11,840 nt of DNA, from assembly GCA_030673265.1 (NCBI GenBank), contig DAOVJK010000066.1, forward strand, positions 1 to 11,840, in the 5' to 3' direction. A program made the translations under genes and the position numbers. This DNA is from Pseudomonadota bacterium. Lineage in GTDB: Bacteria; Desulfobacterota; Desulfobulbia; Desulfobulbales; JAGXFP01. This document shows positions 1-6,066 of this stretch, piece after piece (the first letter of the stretch is position 1; every line of letters begins with the position of its first letter). Under the pieces are notes generated by a model. It searched no databases. It was given only the letters and a program-made list of their open reading frames with translations, and had not been told where the DNA came from.

Positions 1-440
1 CCGCCCAGACCATGCCCGAAGCCCTTGATCAGGGCAGACTCGATGAGATATTCGAACCGGAATTCTGTCACCTTTTCGATGATCACTCCTTCACGGTCGG
101 GCTTGACGAGCAGGCTTTGAGAGGATACCTGGGCCGCTATGCCATAATGTTTTTTGACTATGGTTTGCCGGCCGGTTCTTTTGAAAAGGATTATGTCAGG
201 CAATTCATGGGTAGCCACCGCTCGTTCAGTTTTCCCAAAAGGGAGGTGGTGGTTGATGACCAGGAGGCCTCTGAATTATTCGGAGTGAGCAAGGAGGAGC
301 TTGCAAAAATGAGCAAAGCCCGCCTGACCGGTTTATATCGGCAACTTGCCCATGAACATCATCCCGACAAAGGCGGCGAACATGATAATTTTGTCCGGCT
401 GACCGAACTTTACAGACAAATTCGTAAAACTAAAAAGTAG
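1..440 (+). CDS. J-domain protein, 3' part (5' end outside window)
   Basis: The reading frame is open from the first base of the window through the ATG at 12, so the gene very likely begins upstream and only its C-terminal part is seen. Counted from that ATG, residues 86-142 form a C-terminal J domain: a helix with 'LFGV', a basic helix II 'LTGLYRQLAHEH', the HPD signature at residues 117-119 followed by KGG, and a helix III ending in 'LTELYRQIRK'. J domains stimulate the ATPase of DnaK/Hsp70 through the HPD loop. The roughly 85 preceding residues (acidic and aromatic-rich) match no domain I recognise. There is no Gly/Phe region, zinc finger or DnaJ C-terminal domain in view, so this is a J-domain accessory protein and not DnaJ itself. 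Its client is unknown. Confidence 0.8.
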   Translation, partial: AQTMPEALDQGRLDEIFEPEFCHLFDDHSFTVGLDEQALRGYLGRYAIMFFDYGLPAGSFEKDYVRQFMGSHRSFSFPKREVVVDDQEASELFGVSKEELAKMSKARLTGLYRQLAHEHHPDKGGEHDNFVRLTELYRQIRKTKK

Positions 441-558
441 CTCACGGTACAGGCCCCCCCCGGTCATTTCAACTTGACAGGGCCAGGCGTTTCAGGCGAA
501 CATATGAGTGCAGACTTTTGTTGCTGTTCTCAAAACCAAAATTAATGAAGGAGTATTT

Positions 559-999
559 ATGGAAATTCATGACCCAAATCTACATTTGAAGCTTATTGAA
601 ATGTGTGATTGTTATCTGGAAACTAATTTCAAAACCCAGATTCAGAAAATGGCAACAGCTGCGATCGGTGATATTGATGAGGACAGTTGCAAGTATCTGG
701 CCCTGACCATTATGTACGCCCTTACCGAGAAGGCCCAGAAGCTTACCTATAAAAGCAAAAAGGGCCAGGTGACCGTCACGATCAAAGAGGATGGGGACAA
801 AACTTCTGTTAAAGCACCTTCGGCGGAGGTCTTTAACCGAATTATTTCAATTATGCGGACCATCTTACACCTTGAAGAAGACAACGCTTCAATGCCACTT
901 TCCCTCGGTCTGCGGAGCGGTCAAGTGGATATTCAGGTGAAGGTAGAAAGGGGAGACAACAAGGAAGCACTCCGGTTTAAATTCCCTGACCTTGGTTAA
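559..999 (+). CDS. Hypothetical protein, 146 aa
   Basis: The frame is open from a GTG at 508, but the ATG at 559 has an AAGGAG ribosome site at 548-553 with 5-base spacing, and the GTG has none, so I take 559. The protein starts MEIHDPNLHLKLIEMC and is soluble, with no signal peptide or membrane segment. Its N-terminal third is helical with two close cysteines (C13 and C15 in 'MCDCYLE'). A Lys-rich beta-like segment ('KGQVTVTIKEDGDK') is followed by a second helix-strand unit ending in 'LRFKFPDLG'. I recognise no family. It lies 32 bases upstream of another small unknown gene on the same strand, with similar ribosome sites, so the two are probably cotranscribed. A TTGACA hexamer at 474-479 could be part of a promoter, but I see no well-spaced -10 element. 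Confidence 0.75.
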   Translation: MEIHDPNLHLKLIEMCDCYLETNFKTQIQKMATAAIGDIDEDSCKYLALTIMYALTEKAQKLTYKSKKGQVTVTIKEDGDKTSVKAPSAEVFNRIISIMRTILHLEEDNASMPLSLGLRSGQVDIQVKVERGDNKEALRFKFPDLG

Positions 1000-1031
1000 T
1001 GGGCGAAGATTTTTAATGAAGGAGAAAGTCG

Positions 1032-1247
1032 ATGAAAAGCTGCAGTCTTAATGATTTTATGCAGGAACTTGAGCCATGGCTGGACAACGATCATATCAAA
1101 GAGGCTTTCATTGATGATGGGGGCCATCTGACCTTGTTGTTCACGGACGGGATGAAGAATGTTTATGGCATTGATGACTGCAATAAGACCCAGGTTGAGG
1201 CGGTGCTCCAGGATCTGAAGGATAAGGGGATTCCCGTTACTTTTTGA
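1032..1247 (+). CDS. Small hypothetical protein, 71 aa
   Basis: ATG start with an AAGGAG ribosome site at 1019-1024 and 7-base spacing. The product is small, acidic and soluble: a helical N-terminus ('LNDFMQELEPWL'), a likely beta hairpin in the middle ('GGHLTLLFTDGMKNVYGI') and a C-terminal helix ('KTQVEAVLQDLKDKG') ending in 'IPVTF'. This looks like a compact alpha-beta-alpha fold. I know no family for it. It is the second gene of a probable two-gene unit with the 146-aa unknown gene. Codon use is like its neighbours and the ribosome site is good, so I think it is a real gene despite its size. Confidence 0.7.
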   Translation: MKSCSLNDFMQELEPWLDNDHIKEAFIDDGGHLTLLFTDGMKNVYGIDDCNKTQVEAVLQDLKDKGIPVTF

Positions 1248-1250
1248 ATG

Positions 1251-1281
1251 TTGACGCCGCTTTATCCGGTAGTGATATAAG
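1251..1281 (+). promoter_or_regulatory. Putative sigma70 promoter for the PCD gene
   Basis: A -35-like TTGACG (1251-1256) and a -10-like TATAAG (1276-1281) are separated by 19 bases, which is slightly long. A start of transcription near 1288 would leave only about 5 bases before the ATG at 1293 but about 41 before the GTG at 1329. This supports the GTG as the start of the next gene. Inferred from consensus only. Confidence 0.4.
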
Positions 1282-1328
1282 GATTTGCAGAGATGTCCCG
1301 CCTGGGTTTTTTGTCAAGAGGAGAACTT

Positions 1329-1664
1329 GTGATTGAGCTAAGGGAACTTACCTGTGAAGTGTGTCGAATTGGGGCGCCGCAAGCGACCCAGGATGAGATC
1401 GATGATTTTATGCCGCAAATTCCCGAGTGGGAGATTGTGGTGGTGGCCGGCGAGAAACGGTTGGTTCGCACTTATCAATTCAAGAATTTCCGGGAAGCTT
1501 TGTCCTTTACCAATAAGGTTGGAGAGGTAGCCGAAACAGCCGGGCATCACCCGGCGATTCTCACGGAATGGGGCAAGGTAACGGTAAGCTGGTGGACCCA
1601 TAAGATTAAGGGTCTCCATCTTAACGATTTCGTGATGGCGGCCAAGACAGACCGATTGATTTAA
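1329..1664 (+). CDS. Pterin-4a-carbinolamine dehydratase (PCD/DCoH family)
   Basis: PCD dehydrates 4a-hydroxytetrahydropterin, regenerating the pterin cofactor of aromatic amino acid hydroxylases; in organisms without such hydroxylases a role linked to molybdopterin metabolism has been proposed. With the GTG start the protein is 111 aa, normal for the family. It fits the canonical PCD motif E-x3-H-H-P-x5-W-x9-H-x8-D exactly: E69, H73, H74, P75, W81, H91, D100. The frame also has an ATG at 1293, which would add 12 residues. I prefer GTG 1329 because AAGAGGAG at 1316-1323 lies 5 bases upstream and because the predicted promoter leaves almost no leader for the ATG. An N-terminal Cys pair (CEVC) is common in this family. 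No phenylalanine hydroxylase gene is visible nearby. Confidence 0.88.
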   Translation: MIELRELTCEVCRIGAPQATQDEIDDFMPQIPEWEIVVVAGEKRLVRTYQFKNFREALSFTNKVGEVAETAGHHPAILTEWGKVTVSWWTHKIKGLHLNDFVMAAKTDRLI

Positions 1665-1731
1665 AATGATTTGTCCAAACTCAGAGTTGATATGACATAA
1701 ATTTGAATGAGTTCTCGATATGATCTTGCCG

Positions 1732-1757
1732 TTGAAGACGGTGGCGTCTTCAGTTTT
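1732..1757 (+). terminator. Terminator-like hairpin after the PCD gene
   Basis: GAAGAC (1734-1739) and GTCTTC (1746-1751) pair perfectly around a 6-base loop and extend by one A-T pair and one G-T pair. TTTT follows at 1754-1757. The T-run is short and the hairpin lies about 70 bases after the stop codon, so it is a moderate candidate. It sits between two convergent transcription units. Confidence 0.45.
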
Positions 1758-1831
1758 GGCTGGCTCTTTTATGGTGCTGTTGACATTAAAGTTTTAAATT
1801 GGCTATTCTTGCTGAGCTTGGCCACCGCTCG

Positions 1832-4069
1832 TTAGTTTGTAAGTTTGCTAATTACTTTGGACAGTTCCTGCAGTAGAAATGGTTTTACAATTGCGGCACA
1901 GAAACCATAATCTTTGAAATTAGCCATAATCGGATCATTTGAGTATCCGCTGGAAACAATGACTTTGGCAGTTGAGTCAATTTTGAGAATTTCTCGCACT
2001 GCTTCTTCCCCCCCCATGCCTCCCGGAATGGTCAGGTCCATGATTACCAGATCAAAGGGGTTGTTTGTGTTCATGGCATCCCGATACAATTTTATAGCCT
2101 CCTCGCCATCTGCTGATAGGACAGCTTCGTTGCCTAATCGGGCTAGCATTTTATTGGCTACGGATCTTAGCATTTCATCGTCATCCATTATCAAAATTCT
2201 TGCTTTGCAGGAGTTCTGGTTTTCTACCAATGGTGCCTTTTTTTTCATTTGGCTCTTTTCTGATGCGGGAAGATAAGCACGGAATGTGCTGCCAACCCCG
2301 GGAGTAGATTCTACTGATATATAGCCATTGTGCTTGTTTATAATGGATTGAGTTATGGCAAGACCTAGTCCGCTTCCGCCATGTTTTCTGGTGAAATATG
2401 GGTCAAATATCTTTTCCACTACTTCTGCGGGCATGCCAATGCCGCTGTCCTGGATGGATATTTTTACGAAGCGCCCTTCTTTTGCGAAAGATAATCCTTC
2501 TTTGGCCACAGAGGCAAGATTCTCGCTTGTTACCTTGATAGTGCCCCCTTCAGGCATTGCATGACTGGCATTAAGAACAATATTCTGAACCACTTGGCTT
2601 ATCTGTCCCCTATCGATATCTACCAGCCATAAATCTTCAGGGATATCGTAGTGGCAGGCAACTTTATCGCCGCGAAGGACAAAATTCGCTGAATCCTTGA
2701 TGACATCTTCAAGGGTTGATACTTCTTTAACAGGTTCACCTCCCTTGGCAAAGGTCAGTAACTGCTGGGTCAGGTCTTTGGCCCTGAGTGTTGCTTTTTC
2801 AGCTTCAGATAGGAGCTTTTTGGTTTCTCCTTTCAGGTCGGCATCAATAATGGCTAAATTTATGCTCCCCAAAATTGCAGCCAGAATATTATTAAAGTCA
2901 TGGGCGATGCCACCGGCCAGCACCCCGACAGATTCAAGCTTTTTAACTTTAAGTAGCTCTCGTTCCATTTTTATCTGTTCGGTGATGTCTTCGACAACCT
3001 CAATAAATCCTTTTTTCTGCCCACTCTCGACCTGAAGCGGAAAGGCCTTGATATTAACTGTAAAGGTTGAACCGTCATCTCGTTGCCCCTGGGCGATAGT
3101 CTCTGCCGGGAGACCTTTTTCCATTGCGCCTACACCGGGACAATGCGGACAAATTTGATCTCTCTTCTCAAACTCCTGAAAACACTTTTTCCCGGAAAAT
3201 TCGCTTGCTGTTTTATTGAACATTCTTCCCTGAGCAGTATTGGCCATGACTATATTATGGTCCTGGTCAATAAGAGTAATTCCCATATTGATGTTCTCCA
3301 CCAGGGAACGGTAAAGGCCTTCGCTTTCCTTTAGTGCCTTTTCCGCCTGTGCGCGCTTGCTGATGTCTCTTTGCAGTGATGCGGCCATCTGATTAAACGC
3401 TTCAGCAACGAGGTCAATCTCATCCCTGCCTTTTGTATTTAATCGATATGCGAGATCCCCCTCGCCGATTTTTTTTGTTCCCTGGCTCAATTCTTTCAAT
3501 GGCTTAAGGAATTGGCGGACGATGACTAAGAGAAAGCCACCAAGAAAGACCAGGGCGATGAGGGAGTAGAAAAGGGTGGAAAAAATGATTTTGGTTTTTG
3601 CCTCACGAATGGCGCCGGTTGAAAAACCGAGCCAAAAAGACCACCTTTCATTGCCTACGGTAAAAACCTGGGAAAAGATGCCGTAGTTTTCCGCCCGGTT
3701 CAAAACGACCTTGCCGTCTTCTCCCGCAGATTTCAAACGCTCTCTGATTGCGGGGAAATAGGCGCCGGAATCAGTGCCGACATATTCAACCTTGTCGGCC
3801 AGATAAATGGTCTTGTCATCAGCGACAATCCACCAGAAAAGGAAATTATCCTGCCCCGCGAGTTTTCTCAGGGCTGCAAATGGCCATTTCCCCTCTGCGT
3901 GCCAGCGCTGGACCTCACTGCTGACCATTGAACCGGTGAGACGGTGGTGTTCGATCAATAATGTCTCTGTTTCTGCAATGCGACGGGAGGATACCTGTAG
4001 AGTTACCAAACAGATAACAACAATAAAAAGCACCAGCACAACACTGTATATTTTCCAAAAAAGATTCAT
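1832..4069 (-). CDS. Membrane hybrid sensor histidine kinase (HAMP-PAS-HisKA-HATPase-REC)
   Basis: 745 aa. Membrane helix 1 (about 8-28) and helix 2 (about 161-184) enclose an extracytoplasmic domain of some 130 residues. Then come a HAMP linker (about 185-238), a PAS/PAC domain (about 247-365), a HisKA domain with phospho-accepting H390 in 'GGIAHDFNN', and an ATPase domain with N-box N496/N500, DSGIGM (541-546) and GGSGLGL (564-570). A C-terminal receiver follows, with acidic residues D629-D631, phospho-acceptor D678, S706/S707 and K729. All catalytic positions look intact. The PAS domain carries a Cys cluster (C296, C307, C310, with C-P-H-C-P). There is no HPt or output domain, so phosphate presumably passes to a partner encoded elsewhere. 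The gene starts 3 bases after the stop of the FIST gene. The nearest ribosome-like GGAG is about 14 bases from the ATG, so translation is probably coupled to the upstream gene. Confidence 0.93.
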   Translation of the reverse strand: MNLFWKIYSVVLVLFIVVICLVTLQVSSRRIAETETLLIEHHRLTGSMVSSEVQRWHAEGKWPFAALRKLAGQDNFLFWWIVADDKTIYLADKVEYVGTDSGAYFPAIRERLKSAGEDGKVVLNRAENYGIFSQVFTVGNERWSFWLGFSTGAIREAKTKIIFSTLFYSLIALVFLGGFLLVIVRQFLKPLKELSQGTKKIGEGDLAYRLNTKGRDEIDLVAEAFNQMAASLQRDISKRAQAEKALKESEGLYRSLVENINMGITLIDQDHNIVMANTAQGRMFNKTASEFSGKKCFQEFEKRDQICPHCPGVGAMEKGLPAETIAQGQRDDGSTFTVNIKAFPLQVESGQKKGFIEVVEDITEQIKMERELLKVKKLESVGVLAGGIAHDFNNILAAILGSINLAIIDADLKGETKKLLSEAEKATLRAKDLTQQLLTFAKGGEPVKEVSTLEDVIKDSANFVLRGDKVACHYDIPEDLWLVDIDRGQISQVVQNIVLNASHAMPEGGTIKVTSENLASVAKEGLSFAKEGRFVKISIQDSGIGMPAEVVEKIFDPYFTRKHGGSGLGLAITQSIINKHNGYISVESTPGVGSTFRAYLPASEKSQMKKKAPLVENQNSCKARILIMDDDEMLRSVANKMLARLGNEAVLSADGEEAIKLYRDAMNTNNPFDLVIMDLTIPGGMGGEEAVREILKIDSTAKVIVSSGYSNDPIMANFKDYGFCAAIVKPFLLQELSKVISKLTN

Positions 4070-4072
4070 TGG

Positions 4073-5509
4073 TTATTTTTTTGCTCCGATGACGAGAAAG
4101 GATGTGGTCAGGTTACAGTGCTGATAACCAATACCGGGTAGAGATCCTTGTTCGCCCCAGGTAAAACTGGCAATGAATGGGGCTTTGCCATTGGCATGGT
4201 TGATCAGCACTGGAATTTTTTTGCGTTCCTCTTCGGGAATCACCCCCATGACCCCCGCACAGATGGTGCCAATGCTGAAAGCAACGGGCGCCTTGTCAGC
4301 AAGGGAGATGAATTTTCTCGCATTTACCGGCAGGTTGCCTATGCGGTTCAGCAGCACTTCCCAGGTTCCATAACTCAGGTAGACTCGATCACCAACCGTG
4401 ATATCCCCAGTTGGATAGAGCCCATCTGTTATGCTACTTTGATTGGGAGCCCAAGGGTGTGAGACAACGGTATATGTTTTGCCATCAGGGGCTTGACGTT
4501 TTCGAAAAAGGGGATGGAGGCCCAGAAAGTCTCTAAAGGCGTCAGTCTTTTCCCCCTGCAGCCGCCGGCGAGTCAGTTCTCCCCCCAGCCACTGGTCGTA
4601 AACATCATAGGCAGGCAAATTGTCAATCTCGACAATTCTCCGTCCAGCCATTTTGGTTACAACACCAGAATATTTATCCTGTTTTTCAAAACCAGATTCA
4701 AAAGCCCAGCCTATGGGTAATTCTGTATAAAAAACTGCGAGACTGACCCCCTTTTCGTAGGCACTGTCATTACCAATCACCATCCCGTGCGGCCCTCCGG
4801 CGGTCCCTCCCAAAAGAATGGCATCATTACCTACGACCTGACTTATTCCATCCAGGACTTGTTGCTCAATTCCTATTGTCGGGGTGACAAGAATCAGAGC
4901 CGGGGTTTCGGTTTCGTTCTTTCCGGCATCTTTTATGGCATCATGAACGGCTGCTGCTGCCATCTCTTGAGGTGAATCATAGTCAGTCAGAGAAGCGGCA
5001 GCCACACCAAAATCTATATCCTTGGTGGTGATTGTCATTACGGCAAGGCCATGGAGGCCGGACTCAATGCCTTCAGCAGCTGCAGCATATCCTCCTTTGG
5101 CTCCGAGCACATATCCGCCATCACTCAACACCCCCCTGGCATCTGAGGTGCCACCGTAAATTTTGGTCTTATGACCGACGATATCGCGCACATCCTGCAG
5201 AATCTTTTTACAGTCACTCCCTGCGGTCGGGTGGATAATCATGAAATCAGGATCCCCTTGCTTATTTCCCTTCAACGCCATATCCAGTGCTTTGCGGATG
5301 GCTTTTGCCGGTGCTCCCTCTCCCCAGCCGGTCCCCACTTCGATATTTACATTGTTGGCAGGGGTGTTGGTCTGGAAGGTCGCAGGAGTTTTTTGAGGGG
5401 TGAGTTTAAATTCAGCTTCATGGTTTTCTGAGCAAAAAGAGCACAAGAGTCCGATTGCCAGAACGACTACGAACCTAAGAGTAATGTTAATCTTGGGATT
5501 TCCGACCAT
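4073..5509 (-). CDS. Exported FIST-domain sensory protein (FIST_N + FIST_C)
   Basis: FIST domains are small-molecule sensor modules; most are cytoplasmic, and the NosP subfamily binds heme and nitric oxide. Here a hydrophobic segment near the N-terminus ('LRFVVVLAIGLLCSFC', residues 11-26) looks like a signal peptide or anchor. The Cys residues are not in a canonical lipobox, so a lipoprotein is possible but unproven. FIST_N covers roughly 88-275 ('IYGGTSDARGVL', 'ILLGGTAGGPHG'), and FIST_C roughly 290-468, with 'CAGVMGVIPEEE' and a final 'SFTWGEQGSLPGIGY'. I use ATG 5509, preceded by AGGGGTGA at 8-base spacing; an in-frame GTG at 5521 would add four residues. The protein is first in an operon with the hybrid kinase and is probably its ligand-sensing partner. 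The ligand is unknown. Confidence 0.87.
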   Translation of the reverse strand: MVGNPKINITLRFVVVLAIGLLCSFCSENHEAEFKLTPQKTPATFQTNTPANNVNIEVGTGWGEGAPAKAIRKALDMALKGNKQGDPDFMIIHPTAGSDCKKILQDVRDIVGHKTKIYGGTSDARGVLSDGGYVLGAKGGYAAAAEGIESGLHGLAVMTITTKDIDFGVAAASLTDYDSPQEMAAAAVHDAIKDAGKNETETPALILVTPTIGIEQQVLDGISQVVGNDAILLGGTAGGPHGMVIGNDSAYEKGVSLAVFYTELPIGWAFESGFEKQDKYSGVVTKMAGRRIVEIDNLPAYDVYDQWLGGELTRRRLQGEKTDAFRDFLGLHPLFRKRQAPDGKTYTVVSHPWAPNQSSITDGLYPTGDITVGDRVYLSYGTWEVLLNRIGNLPVNARKFISLADKAPVAFSIGTICAGVMGVIPEEERKKIPVLINHANGKAPFIASFTWGEQGSLPGIGYQHCNLTTSFLVIGAKK

Positions 5510-5611
5510 GACTTTCGTCACCCCTATTCATCCTCAGTCAAGTCATCAGTATGTAATTGAAGATGTCGCCTTGAATTGCACTTCAGATTTTGATTCCCCC
5601 CAGCAATATAC

Positions 5612-5641
5612 ATATTCTCACAAAAGGTCAGGAAATGTCAA
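5612..5641 (-). promoter_or_regulatory. Putative promoter of the FIST/kinase operon
   Basis: Read on the - strand, a perfect TTGACA (5641-5636) is followed after 18 bases by GAATAT (5617-5612), which is preceded by TGA and so gives an extended -10 element. Transcription would start near 5605, leaving a leader of about 95 bases. The segment between the two boxes contains TGACATTTCC/TGACCTTTTG, a 10-base-spaced direct repeat that could be a response-regulator site. Consensus match only. Confidence 0.4.
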
Positions 5642-5666
5642 TTTGTGAAGCTTTGCAATAAAGGGT

Positions 5667-5770
5667 AAAGGGCAGATTGGCCAGGGTGGTTGTTGGTAAT
5701 TGCTGAGCATTTAAATTTTTAGAACTGCTTGATATTTGTATTTGATGGGGCAAATCTGCCGGCCTTTTTT
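5667..5770 (+). repeat. Long inverted repeat with trailing T-run (possible small RNA or remnant element)
   Basis: GGCAGATT (5671-5678) is the exact reverse complement of AATCTGCC (5753-5760). Pairing can extend outward through AAAGG (5667-5671) with CCTTT (5763-5767) if three bases bulge, and inward by three more pairs after one mismatch. The loop is about 74 bases. TTTTTT (5765-5770) ends the right arm, as in an intrinsic terminator, but no gene on the + strand precedes it. I see no flanking target duplication, so a transposon remnant is less likely than a folded transcript. Confidence 0.4.
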
Positions 5771-5845
5771 GTGTTGATCTGATGGCGTAAGCACAGATTC
5801 AGGAGAGATCTAAAATCTCTTTTATGTTCAGATGTATCAAAAATA

Positions 5846-5874
5846 TTGACGCTTCTTGAGAAAAAACTTAGGAT
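5846..5874 (+). promoter_or_regulatory. Putative sigma70 promoter for ppiD
   Basis: TTGACG (5846-5851) and TAGGAT (5869-5874) are separated by an ideal 17 bases. Transcription from near 5881 would give a leader of roughly 185 bases. A second, weaker candidate lies closer to the gene: TTGACT (6003-6008), then TTATCT (6024-6029) with an upstream TG, at 15-base spacing. Confidence 0.45.
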
Positions 5875-6066
5875 TACCCCCCTGTTCTTTGTATATTTGC
5901 CGATCTCGCAGATAGGCAACGAAGTGATACTTTGAAAAGCCGCGAGATGGACGGGCAGTGCAAGCTAATTTATCGATTTAACGGTGGTCAAGTCACGCTG
6001 TTTTGACTTTTCGAAGTCTATGCTTATCTACGAAGCCATCAATATTTTTTGAGGAGAATTAATAGT

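Larger units (their letters stand above)
5510..6066. other. Divergent intergenic region between the FIST/kinase operon and ppiD
   Basis: About 560 bases with no credible gene. A 66-codon frame on the - strand (5719-5919) has no ribosome site or recognisable motif and crosses the repeat structure, so I do not call it. The region holds a candidate promoter for each direction, a long inverted repeat ending in a T-run (5667-5770), a weak hairpin AGAGAT/ATCTCT (5804-5820), and alternative small stems in the ppiD leader (5990-6018). Confidence 0.6.

Noticed and set aside
454..461. Run of eight C (and C7 at 10464-10470) as a possible phase-variable tract
   Set aside because: Both are short and lie outside coding sequence; the second abuts the hcp operator, but nothing shows slippage control.
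508..558. Upstream GTG start for the 146-aa gene
   Set aside because: No ribosome site before the GTG, while ATG 559 has AAGGAG at good spacing.
5719..5919. 66-codon open frame on the - strand in the FIST/ppiD intergenic region
   Set aside because: No ribosome site, no recognisable domain, unusual composition, and it crosses the inverted repeat and the ppiD promoter candidate.
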